A stretch of DNA of 7,769 bases, taken from a bacterium. Lineage in GTDB: Bacteria > Bacillota_I > Bacilli_A > RFN20 > CAG-826. Shown piece after piece: positions 1 through 6,217 of the stretch. Made by a program: the position numbers and the translations under genes. Where the stretch lies: positions 1 to 7,769 of the forward strand of contig SFUB01000062.1 of NCBI GenBank assembly GCA_004561785.1, in the 5' to 3' direction. Below the pieces are notes generated by a model that was not told where the DNA came from, did not search any database, and worked only from the letters and a program-made list of their open reading frames with translations. Numbering within the stretch: the stretch's first letter is position 1; the number at the start of each line of letters is the position of its first letter.

Positions 1-11
1 TTTCATTTCGA

Positions 12-86
12 TGGTGCCGCCTGCCGGGATCGAACCAGCAACCTACTGATTACAAATCAGTTGCTCTACCATTGAGCCAAGGCGGC
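12..86 (-). tRNA. tRNA-Thr, anticodon UGU
   Basis: The minus strand folds as a complete cloverleaf. The acceptor stem is GCCGCCT/AGGCGGC, the anticodon stem is ACTGA/TCAGT around the loop TTTGTAA (anticodon TGT at 52-54), and the T arm is GCTGG-TTCGATC-CCGGC. The discriminator base is A and the 3' CCA is encoded in the DNA (12-14). It decodes ACA and probably other ACN codons. It lies downstream of tRNA-Val but a terminator separates the two, so it probably has its own promoter (see 96-124). Confidence 0.97.
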
Positions 87-95
87 AATGGGCTT

Positions 96-124
96 ATTTT
101 ACTCCGCCCCCGTCCTTAGGGGAA
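96..124 (-). promoter_or_regulatory. Possible promoter of tRNA-Thr
   Basis: On the minus strand TAAAAT (96-101) lies 17 bp from TTCCCC (119-124). The -10 box is good and the -35 box is poor. Transcription would begin about at the mature 5' end of the tRNA (86). A promoter here is expected because a terminator at 128-158 separates the gene from tRNA-Val. Readthrough of that terminator is the alternative. Confidence 0.35.
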
Positions 125-127
125 CCG

Positions 128-158
128 CAAAAAGAAAACCGGCCCAACGAGGCCGGTT
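128..158 (-). terminator. Intrinsic terminator after tRNA-Val
   Basis: On the minus strand an 8-bp perfect stem, AACCGGCC/GGCCGGTT (151-158 with 137-144), closes a 6-nt loop. It is followed at once by a T-rich tail, TTTTCTTTTTG. It lies 7 bp past the encoded CCA end of tRNA-Val. This is a textbook rho-independent terminator. Confidence 0.88.
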
Positions 159-165
159 GATTGTC

Positions 166-240
166 TGGTGGGTGTTACTGGGATCGAACCAGTGACCTCT
201 TCCGTGTGAAGGAAGCGCTCTCCCCCTGAGCTAAACACCC
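166..240 (-). tRNA. tRNA-Val, anticodon CAC
   Basis: The minus strand folds as a complete cloverleaf. The acceptor stem is GGGTGTT/AACACCC, the anticodon stem is CTTCC/GGAAG around the loop TTCACAC (anticodon CAC at 206-208), and the T arm is ACTGG-TTCGATC-CCAGT. The discriminator is A and CCA is encoded (166-168). It reads GUG. A dedicated CAC isoacceptor fits a genome of moderate GC content, where GTG codons are common. It has a good promoter upstream and a terminator downstream, so it is a single-gene transcription unit. Confidence 0.97.
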
Positions 241-260
241 TCTTTGCCGATGGCTTTGCT

Positions 261-289
261 ATTATCCGCGTTTCCCCGGTTTTGTTCAA
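261..289 (-). promoter_or_regulatory. Promoter of tRNA-Val
   Basis: On the minus strand TTGAAC (284-289) and GATAAT (261-266) are separated by exactly 17 bp, matching the sigma-A consensus at nine of twelve positions. The tRNA 5' end is 20 bp beyond the -10 box, leaving a short leader for RNase P to remove. No terminator is obvious between the upstream gene (stop at 330) and this promoter. Confidence 0.75.
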
Positions 290-329
290 GGCGTTTTGCT
301 TGCCAATGGACTTATCCGCCCAATAAAGG

Positions 330-998
330 CTACTCAATGTCCGTTATGTCGCGGTCGCCTTTCACGATGACTTTCTTCGGATAAATGCCTCGGAGGCAGC
401 TTAAAGGATAAACTCTGCTGCCTTCGCCCACGATCGTTCCTGGGTTCAAAACGGAGTTGCATCCAATTTCGACGCCCTCGCCTAGAAAACAGCCGACTTT
501 TTTGAGCCCGGTTCTGAAATTCATGGACCCGCGGATCATGATTTCGCCTCCGTCCTGACGAAAGTTCGAGCAAATTGCCCCGGCCCCCAAATGGGAATGG
601 GAGCCGAGGATCGAATCGCCGACGTAGTTGAAATGGGGAACGTGAACGCCTTCCAAAAGAACGCAATTCTTGAGTTCTGTGGAATTGCCGACGACACAGC
701 GAGGAGAGACGATAACATCCCCGCGAAGATAGGCGAAGGGTCTTATTTCCGTCCCCTCTCCGAGGATAGCGGGGCCTTCGATCACAGCAGAAGGCGCAAT
801 TTTGACGTTGGGTCCGACTAGGATCCCCCTTTCCTCGTCATATCCATATCCTTGGATCCCTCGATGAAGAGCCAAAACCAAAAATCCGTGAATATGGGGA
901 AGAATCTCCCAAGGATACTCACGCCCTTCAAATAACGGCAGGAACTCCTCTGGGATGGCTTTGAACAAGTCCTTGGTTTTGATTTGAACGTTTTTCAT
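330..998 (-). CDS. Left-handed beta-helix acyltransferase, GlmU C-terminal domain-like
   Basis: This 222-residue protein has an N-terminal region of about 60 residues, then hexapeptide repeats to near the end (about 61-220; for example VGPNVKIAPSAVIEGPAILG), the signature of a left-handed parallel beta-helix. The core resembles the acetyltransferase half of GlmU: ELKN (108-111), a PHFNYVGD stretch (121-128) matching the GlmU segment that carries the catalytic histidine (here H122), and LGAGAICSNF (137-146) matching its GAGTITCNY motif. The uridylyltransferase domain is absent, so this is not full GlmU. It may acetylate an amino-sugar phosphate or nucleotide sugar for the envelope; the substrate cannot be told from sequence. 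The start is the ATG at 998. AGGAGG at 1012-1017 is a strong ribosome binding site but 13 nt away, longer than usual, and no in-frame start lies closer. The gene follows the VanZ/Ig-like gene by 28 bp and is probably co-transcribed with it. The stop is TAG. Confidence 0.85.
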   Translation of the reverse strand: MKNVQIKTKDLFKAIPEEFLPLFEGREYPWEILPHIHGFLVLALHRGIQGYGYDEERGILVGPNVKIAPSAVIEGPAILGEGTEIRPFAYLRGDVIVSPRCVVGNSTELKNCVLLEGVHVPHFNYVGDSILGSHSHLGAGAICSNFRQDGGEIMIRGSMNFRTGLKKVGCFLGEGVEIGCNSVLNPGTIVGEGSRVYPLSCLRGIYPKKVIVKGDRDITDIE

Positions 999-1026
999 GG
1001 GATATTCAGCGCCTCCTAAAAACGGT

Positions 1027-4000
1027 TCATTCGAGCGGCTTGTTTTCGGAGTTGTCTCCCGCTTGCTTCTCTTTCCGTTTTTTAATCAGAAAACGGATCA
1101 GAAGAACCAGGCCATAAACCAAGACGGTCAAAACGATGGTAGCCATGTATCCGCCCGTATCGATCCCGACATCGGTCCACCTTCCAGAACGCCCGGGGGT
1201 ATAGAGCTGAATGAGTTCTGAGAATCCCGCCAACGCGAAGCCAAGCACGGAGCTCATCAAAAGCCCAAGGAAGCGAGGGAGCCTCTTATCAAAGAAGAAG
1301 AACAGGAAGCCCACGGAAAATAAGGCCGTGAAGGCAAATAGCATAAAATGGCCAAGGGATTTGCGGACAATCAGGGTGAGCTGAGCCCAGGTGAACCGAT
1401 AGTTCTTCGCCACCTTGAACGTGATGTTCATCGCATAGGATTGGAGACCATTGGAGTAAACGATGCGAATGGTATCTTCTCCCACCCCGACCGTAGAGAC
1501 ATTTCCGGCCTTGTCCACCCTGACCGCATGGGGAGAGGAGGATCCTTCGGCGTAGGAGAAGGAAAGATTCGAAGACGTGGAAGAAAGATTGGTGCGAACG
1601 AAGATCGCATAGGAGGAGCCGTATTCAAGGCTTGCGACATAGCCGGTGATATTGCCTTCTCCATCTTTTTTGATCTCGCAAGAAGGGAATTTCATCTTCT
1701 CAACGTCCAGCGTAAAGGGGCTGACCGTGTCGACAACTTTGATCTTTTTCGTTTTGTAGACCGATAGATTGTCTTGGCTGGTGGCCCGAACCTCGGCCTC
1801 CCCGACTCCGATTGCGGAGATGAATCCGCTATTGATGTCTACAGCCACGACAGAGGGATCGCTGCTCGTGAAGGTAACCCGCTTGTTCGTCACGTCTTCC
1901 GGAAGACTCACTTGGGCTTGAACGGTGGAGCCCAAAGGAACGATGGACCCATCTTCTTTCCCGATGTTGAACTCATTGGGGGAATCAAGGAGTCTCAAAG
2001 ACAAGGAGAATCCGTTCATCTCAACCGGGACATAACTGACACCGACGTTCAGTGAGAAGGTTTTGAAATCCGTTCCATCTAGAGAAAGGACGAGCGACAA
2101 GGCAACCGGTTCCCCAGACGCGCTTCTGCGGATGCCCATGACCGCAAGACTGTCTGAGGACTGGGCCAGGCTATTTTGGTTTTCGGGAAGAACAAGTCGA
2201 CAATCGAAATCATGAGCAGGGGCCTGCAGCGTCACGCCATCGGACAATTCCGTCACGAATTGGCCTTGGACATGGAATGTCGCAACCTCCCCTTGTCCAA
2301 TCGTAATCGTTTCGCCGGAATAGGGTTCATCGTTCACGAACAAAGAAAAGTCATTGGGACGGGAAACCCCTTTGATATAGAAATCATAGGTCGAGGATAT
2401 GAGAGTTGAAGAAAGGGTGATTTTGGCCTTTCCTTCTTTAAGGAATTTGATCGCGGTTATCTTGCCGTTTGCCAACGTGGTTTCCAAGAGGCCATCTTCC
2501 GCCTCGATGGTTGCGGTCAAATTCGCGCCGCCCAAGGCGTTTTTGACAGAACTCGTCGTTCCCTCTTCATAGTCTGCTTGGATGGCGGTGGCGAAAAGGT
2601 CCTTGAGATAGGTTATCTCAGGATGTTCTTCAAGGTTATTGGTAGATTGGCTGGTATAGGTCTGACCAACGTAGAATTCAGTGGGCGCATTGGAATCGTT
2701 TGAAAGATGGCGATAGGAGAATCCGGTGATGACGCTGGAATTCGTAATCGCCTCATAGGAGAAGGGCAATTCAATGCGATGGGCTTCGTCTTTTTGGGTT
2801 TTGTCCGGATAATAGTAGACCTTGCCGGACAAAGGAAGAGAAGAGGCGCTCCCTTTATAAGCCATGGAAAAGGAATTGTATTTCCGGTTGGGAGTCCCAA
2901 AGAGGTTTGATGGGAAAGAAGAGCCATCCCCTTGAACGATTTCGTAATCGAAATTGTTTTGATAATAGTCCTTCGCGGCAAAGCCGGAGACGAAAGGAAT
3001 GGAGAAGCTCACGTTCTCGGCGATGACTTTATGGTTCATGGCGGGATCGGTCAGCGTGATGAAGTGGAACTTGCTTGCGGCAACATCGCCTTTCAAATGG
3101 TCCCTGGTGATCTTTTTGATCGGCTTGATGGCAACGCTGAGGGGAGAGGACGAAACCCCGCCATAGGAAGCCGAGAAGGTCACTTGTTTCTCCGCGAAAT
3201 CGTCAGCACGGGTCGCTTCTTTATCCTTAAGATTCAGTTTGAAGGAGAATTCTCCCAAGGCAGAGCTGAGGATATTGCTCACGCTTACGAGATCCTCGCC
3301 TTTTTCGAAGTTTACATGGAATTCTTTGGGATCGAATTTGGCGGCGGGATTCGTGTAATTCCCTTTCACGGTCAAAGAAGCGACGTTGTAGTTCAAATAA
3401 GAGCGGGGGTCGTTTAAGGAAATGCTTTCAATCTCAAAAGAAGGGTCTTCAATCGGATTGACGTGGATGGACAAGGAATCGTATTTGTCGGGATTATCTT
3501 CGCTCATCACCGTCACAATGGCGTCCCCGGCCGATAAGGCTTTTACGTCTCCGCTATCCGCGTTTACATCCAAAATATCGGGGTTTTGCGTTCCAAACCT
3601 AACGGTTTTGTTAGAAGCGTTCTTGGGAAGAACGCTCACCGAAAGACTTATGCTCTCGCCTACGTTTAAGACAGTCTTTTTACTGGAAAGGGCCACGGAC
3701 TCGACCTCAATCTTGCTGCAGACCAACGTGAAGGCCTTGGAAAGAGAGGCTTTCTGATCGCTGGTGACCGTCACTTTGCTCGTGCCCGGTTCCAAGAAAG
3801 TGATGTTTTGTTTTGACTGATCAACCTCCAGCAATTCGGGATGGTCAATTTCCCATTTCAACGTTTTATAGGAGGTGTCGACGGGACTATAGGAAACGGA
3901 ATAAGCAAGAGTGTCCCCGGCATGGAAGGAGCGGCCTTCGATGCTTTCGGCGAAGGTGATGTTGAAGTCTTCGATATCCTTGAGGGCGTTCTTGTCGTAA

Positions 4001-4170
4001 TTCCTATCGATCATATCTTGGACTTGGCCCGTAATGACGTCGGATTGCTTCGATGAATGGTCTCCATCGATCGCGCTTTCGATTAAAATCGTCAAAGAAG
4101 CGCCTATGTAGGCGCCAAGGCAAACGAAGGAAATGCCTTTTTTGAGCCATCTGGCCTTTTTCATACTCAT
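1027..4170 (-). CDS. VanZ-like membrane protein with a large Ig-like (Big_2) extracellular insertion
   Basis: The protein has 1047 residues. A hydrophobic helix lies at about 11-31 after a basic N-terminus (signal anchor or first VanZ helix). A long region (about 65-920) of beta-rich repeats follows. The clearest are Big_2-type Ig-like folds at about 155-238 and 715-812, sharing a G-x-(T/S)-V/I entry and a SG-x-(I/V)-x-A-x-x-x-G-x-(A/E) core; weaker copies lie at about 66-153 and 820-920. The C-terminus has three helices (about 940-960, 966-984, 1006-1028). It carries VanZ motifs: KSLGH (937-941), E985 and Q988 before PGRSG (992-996), and D1000/D1004 before GG. The tail is basic, then acidic, and cytoplasmic. 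VanZ proteins are linked to glycopeptide tolerance, but their biochemical role is unsettled. A surface, cell-wall-associated role here is inference. Two ATGs compete, at 4170 and 4164; neither has a Shine-Dalgarno sequence, and a perfect TATAAT precedes them. The second (MKKARWLKKG) is equally plausible. The stop is TGA. Confidence 0.85.
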   Translation of the reverse strand: MSMKKARWLKKGISFVCLGAYIGASLTILIESAIDGDHSSKQSDVITGQVQDMIDRNYDKNALKDIEDFNITFAESIEGRSFHAGDTLAYSVSYSPVDTSYKTLKWEIDHPELLEVDQSKQNITFLEPGTSKVTVTSDQKASLSKAFTLVCSKIEVESVALSSKKTVLNVGESISLSVSVLPKNASNKTVRFGTQNPDILDVNADSGDVKALSAGDAIVTVMSEDNPDKYDSLSIHVNPIEDPSFEIESISLNDPRSYLNYNVASLTVKGNYTNPAAKFDPKEFHVNFEKGEDLVSVSNILSSALGEFSFKLNLKDKEATRADDFAEKQVTFSASYGGVSSSPLSVAIKPIKKITRDHLKGDVAASKFHFITLTDPAMNHKVIAENVSFSIPFVSGFAAKDYYQNNFDYEIVQGDGSSFPSNLFGTPNRKYNSFSMAYKGSASSLPLSGKVYYYPDKTQKDEAHRIELPFSYEAITNSSVITGFSYRHLSNDSNAPTEFYVGQTYTSQSTNNLEEHPEITYLKDLFATAIQADYEEGTTSSVKNALGGANLTATIEAEDGLLETTLANGKITAIKFLKEGKAKITLSSTLISSTYDFYIKGVSRPNDFSLFVNDEPYSGETITIGQGEVATFHVQGQFVTELSDGVTLQAPAHDFDCRLVLPENQNSLAQSSDSLAVMGIRRSASGEPVALSLVLSLDGTDFKTFSLNVGVSYVPVEMNGFSLSLRLLDSPNEFNIGKEDGSIVPLGSTVQAQVSLPEDVTNKRVTFTSSDPSVVAVDINSGFISAIGVGEAEVRATSQDNLSVYKTKKIKVVDTVSPFTLDVEKMKFPSCEIKKDGEGNITGYVASLEYGSSYAIFVRTNLSSTSSNLSFSYAEGSSSPHAVRVDKAGNVSTVGVGEDTIRIVYSNGLQSYAMNITFKVAKNYRFTWAQLTLIVRKSLGHFMLFAFTALFSVGFLFFFFDKRLPRFLGLLMSSVLGFALAGFSELIQLYTPGRSGRWTDVGIDTGGYMATIVLTVLVYGLVLLIRFLIKKRKEKQAGDNSENKPLE

Positions 4171-4172
4171 GA

Positions 4173-4178
4173 ATTATA
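4173..4178 (-). promoter_or_regulatory. Perfect -10 box (TATAAT) before the VanZ/Ig-like gene
   Basis: TATAAT on the minus strand lies 2 nt before the first ATG and 8 nt before the second in-frame ATG (4162-4164). No convincing -35 box lies 15-19 bp upstream. If used, transcription would start around 4166, giving a nearly leaderless mRNA starting at the second ATG. This would give the gene expression separate from the upstream aminopeptidase. The alternative is plain operon readthrough, since no terminator is seen at 4171-4232. Confidence 0.4.
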
Positions 4179-4232
4179 AAAAGGAGTGAGGGTTCAGGAT
4201 AGATTAAATAACTTTTTTTCCTAAGAAAAACC

Positions 4233-5525
4233 TTAGCGGATTTTGATGTCGCCGGAGGAAACGAAGAAGGGCGTTGAATAGTATAAGCGGCAGAGGCTCA
4301 CCATCGTCTCAACGTCTTTGCAGCCTAAGATCTCATTGCAGGAATGCATGGCAAGCTGAGGCAGGCCTATATCGGCGGAGAGGAAGGAAATCTCGCCGTT
4401 GGAAAGGTTTCCCAAGGTGCTGCCGCCCCTTAGATCAGAACGGTTGGTGAATTCCTGAAGCGGGAGGTTTTCTTTCTTCGCTAGCAGGCGCAGCAAGGCG
4501 GCGGAAAGACCGTCGGTAGTATAGGACTGATTTGCGTTGTATTTAATGAGAACGCCCTCATTCAAGGAAACATGATGGCCTTCTGCGGAGAATTCCGGGT
4601 AATTCGGATGATAGGCATGGCCATTGTCGATCGAAAGCAGGAACGACCTCGCCGCGGCCTCTTCTTTCCCATAGCCATAGAAGGCGCAGATTCTTGAATA
4701 CACGTCTTTCAGGAAAGTGGAGTTCGCCCCTTGACGGGTCAAAGAGCCAACTTCTTCGTTGTCGAAACAGCAATACAGGCAAACGTTCTCTTTGTTTTCG
4801 CTTTCAAGGAAGGCGTAGAAAGAGGAATAGGCGCTGCTTAAATCGTCTTCCCTTGGCGAAAGGAGGAATTCGGAATCCTTTCCAAGGACCCGAGCATTTT
4901 CCCGAACATAGAGGAACAAATCATGAGAAAGGATTTCTTTTCTTTCGAGTCCCGCTTCTTTCGCCAAAAAGGCATTGAAATCAAAATCCGGGTCAGCCGT
5001 GCCAAACAAGGGGATCAGATCCTTTGCCGCGTTGAATTCTTTGCCTTGGTTAACGCCACGGTCAAAATGAATGCAAAGAGAGGGGATGTCCAAAAGGTCC
5101 CGATCGACATCGATGAGTTTGGAATGGACTCCGGACTCATCGGAATAAAGGATCCTGCCGGCGAAAGAAAGAGCCCGGTCCATCCAGGTATGGTAGATTC
5201 CGCCGCCATAAGGCTCCGTCATAAGGGAAAGGAACCTTCCATTCACCCTGATGGGATTGGGCTTGATTTTGAAGGTAGGAGAATCGCTGTGGGTCGCCGT
5301 GATGTGGAAGGAAAGGGCATCGCTTTTCTTTGGGAGAGCAAAGGCGATGAGCGAAGAGTCATTCCGCTTCACGAAATACCCTTTCCCCTCTTCGAGCCGC
5401 CAAGAGGTGCCTTCCATTAACGGAGTAAAACCTTGGCTCAAAAGTTTTTCTTCCAAATTCGCGATGACGTGGAAACAGGAATGCGAATTCGAAAGATCCG
5501 AGATAAGTTGTTGCAAATGTTCCAT
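4233..5525 (-). CDS. M18 family metalloaminopeptidase
   Basis: The protein has 430 residues, the usual length for bacterial M18 enzymes (aspartyl aminopeptidase family). It is a cytoplasmic two-metal (usually zinc) exopeptidase that removes N-terminal residues from peptides. Metal-ligand motifs appear in order: ATHSD (H79), REDDL (D227, in the place of the family's R-L-D-N-L), DNEEVGS (255-261; E257 and E258), SIDNGHAYHPNYP (D300) and LAMHS (H394). Also present are the YGGGIYHTWMDRAL segment (106-119) and DLRGGSTLG (364-372), typical of the family. All ligands appear to be kept, so it should be active. The change from L-D-N to E-D-D around D227 is a modest deviation. Substrate preference (acidic or neutral residues) cannot be read from the sequence. 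The gene starts 6 bp after the ruvX stop and in the same frame, so the two are surely co-transcribed. Its Shine-Dalgarno sequence is inside ruvX (see 5535-5556). The stop is TAA. Confidence 0.95.
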   Translation of the reverse strand: MEHLQQLISDLSNSHSCFHVIANLEEKLLSQGFTPLMEGTSWRLEEGKGYFVKRNDSSLIAFALPKKSDALSFHITATHSDSPTFKIKPNPIRVNGRFLSLMTEPYGGGIYHTWMDRALSFAGRILYSDESGVHSKLIDVDRDLLDIPSLCIHFDRGVNQGKEFNAAKDLIPLFGTADPDFDFNAFLAKEAGLERKEILSHDLFLYVRENARVLGKDSEFLLSPREDDLSSAYSSFYAFLESENKENVCLYCCFDNEEVGSLTRQGANSTFLKDVYSRICAFYGYGKEEAAARSFLLSIDNGHAYHPNYPEFSAEGHHVSLNEGVLIKYNANQSYTTDGLSAALLRLLAKKENLPLQEFTNRSDLRGGSTLGNLSNGEISFLSADIGLPQLAMHSCNEILGCKDVETMVSLCRLYYSTPFFVSSGDIKIR

Positions 5526-5531
5526 AATGCT

Positions 5532-5963
5532 TCAATCGGCTTGGCCGATGCTCCTTAGATAGCGATTCAAGATAACGACCGCGGCGGTGGAGTCGATGTG
5601 ATGTTTTTGCTTCTTCGACTTCTCGCCGTTTTGATGCAGCAATTCGGCCGCTTCGACCGTGGAATTGCGTTCATCCACTTTTTTGATGGGGATTCCGGGA
5701 TAAAGGGGTTCGATTTTATGAATGAAGCTCTCCACGATCGGGGTCATCTCACAAGGGTCTCCGGAAGGGTAAGTCGGCCATCCAATCACGATCGTTTGAA
5801 TCTTCTCGCCCTCCAATTCTTCCTGCATGAGCTTAATCGCGTCTTTGTATTCCCCCGCTTTGAAGCGGAGGTTTTTGAGAGGGGTGATAAACATTCCGCT
5901 ATGGGATATCGCCATCCCCAACGACCCCTTCCCCAAATCCAATGCCAAAATGTCTTTTTCCAT
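5532..5963 (-). CDS. ruvX: Putative pre-16S rRNA nuclease / Holliday junction resolvase-like, RuvX/YqgF family
   Basis: The protein has 143 residues from the ATG at 5963, close to the usual length of about 138-140. It has an RNase H-like fold: ILALDLGKGSLGMAIS (5-20) is the first strand-loop with D9, TIVIGWP (57-63) matches the family's conserved IV(V/I)G(L)P strand, VDERNSTVEAAELL (96-109) carries the glutamate (E98), and HIDSTAAVVIL (122-132) carries the last aspartate (D124). All three acidic catalytic positions are present. The family matures the 5' end of 16S rRNA and was first proposed as a Holliday junction resolvase. The first loop is divergent: the family's T-K-R-I-G is G-K-G-S-L-G, so the usual arginine is missing. 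The frame stays open to a TTG at 6038, but the added hydrophobic 25 residues do not belong to this cytoplasmic family, so the internal ATG is chosen. No Shine-Dalgarno sequence is visible; CATAAT lies 7 nt before the ATG. The stop is TGA. Confidence 0.88.
   Translation of the reverse strand: MEKDILALDLGKGSLGMAISHSGMFITPLKNLRFKAGEYKDAIKLMQEELEGEKIQTIVIGWPTYPSGDPCEMTPIVESFIHKIEPLYPGIPIKKVDERNSTVEAAELLHQNGEKSKKQKHHIDSTAAVVILNRYLRSIGQAD
5535..5556 (-). promoter_or_regulatory. Hairpin-bridged ribosome binding site of the M18 gene
   Basis: AAGGAG (5551-5556) is the only good Shine-Dalgarno sequence, but it is 25 nt before the ATG at 5525. Between them, starting one base after the SD, lies a perfect 6-bp hairpin, ATCGGC-CAA-GCCGAT (5535-5549). 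If it folds, the effective SD-to-ATG spacing falls to 10 nt. The hairpin sits in the last codons of ruvX, so ribosomes finishing ruvX would melt it. This would couple the translation of the two genes. Confidence 0.5.
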
Positions 5964-5970
5964 CCCGCTT

Positions 5971-5976
5971 ATTATG
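5971..5976 (-). promoter_or_regulatory. -10-like box 7 nt before the ruvX ATG
   Basis: CATAAT on the minus strand (five of six positions match TATAAT) ends 7 nt before the ATG at 5963. The region between (AAGCGGG) holds no real Shine-Dalgarno sequence. No strong -35 box lies 16-18 bp upstream; the best is TTCCTT. The geometry fits a leaderless transcript. The tRNA-Ile terminator upstream (6184-6206) means some promoter must lie between it and ruvX. Confidence 0.4.
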
Positions 5977-6038
5977 CGTTTGAGACAAAGAAGAAGGAAG
6001 AAGAACCAAGCCAAGCTTATCTTATTGGCAACCTGCAA

Positions 6039-6183
6039 TTTCCATTTGCTTCATTGAGCCTGCGCTGAGCCGGAAAGCAGCGCCCTTTTCGTCAGGAAAA
6101 AGCCCGATTCTCTTGGCCGAGACATTCTCGCGAATAACGTCAAAAGGTTTTCCAGCCTTGATTCTCAAAATAGCCTAGACACG
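6039..6183. other. Gap between the tRNA-Ile terminator and ruvX
   Basis: No recognised gene lies here. On the minus strand a frame is open from a TTG at 6168 to a TAA at 6022 (48 codons, in-frame TAG just upstream). Its codons look fairly gene-like, but no ribosome binding site or ATG supports it. Two small inverted repeats are present: GCGCTG/CAGCGC (6062-6067 with 6078-6083, 10-nt loop) and CGAGA/TCTCG (6118-6122 with 6126-6130). Neither has a T tail on the minus strand. See the finding on the small frame. Confidence 0.4.
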
Positions 6184-6206
6184 AAAAAACGCCCGAACCG
6201 GGCGTT
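6184..6206 (-). terminator. Intrinsic terminator after tRNA-Ile
   Basis: On the minus strand the stem AACGCCCG/CGGGCGTT (6199-6206 with 6188-6195) closes a 3-nt loop, or a 7-bp stem with a 5-nt loop. A run of T follows (6184-6189). It lies 11 bp past the encoded CCA of the tRNA. It isolates the tRNA from ruvX. Confidence 0.9.
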
Positions 6207-6217
6207 AATGGTTGAAT

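Noticed and set aside
2932..3417. 161-codon plus-strand open frame opposite the VanZ/Ig-like gene
   Set aside because: It is one of several antisense frames in this long gene. None has a ribosome binding site or domain, and they are a by-product of its codon use.
4205..4238. CTAAG/CTTAG inverted repeat after the M18 gene as a terminator
   Set aside because: The stem is only 5 bp, it overlaps the stop codon, and on the minus strand it is followed by A residues instead of T residues.
4923..5420. 165-codon plus-strand open frame opposite the M18 gene
   Set aside because: It is antisense to a gene with all its catalytic motifs. The peptide has no recognisable domain.
5964..6038. Hydrophobic 25-residue N-terminal extension of RuvX from a TTG
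   Set aside because: The family is cytoplasmic and starts directly with the first strand (LALDLG). The internal ATG at 5963 gives the standard length.
5598..6068. 156-codon plus-strand open frame opposite ruvX
   Set aside because: It is antisense to ruvX, runs across its start region and has no recognisable family.
6062..6083. GCGCTG/CAGCGC inverted repeat as a plus-strand terminator
   Set aside because: The stem is short with a 10-nt loop and the tail is weak (CCTTTTC). No plus-strand gene lies upstream for it to serve.
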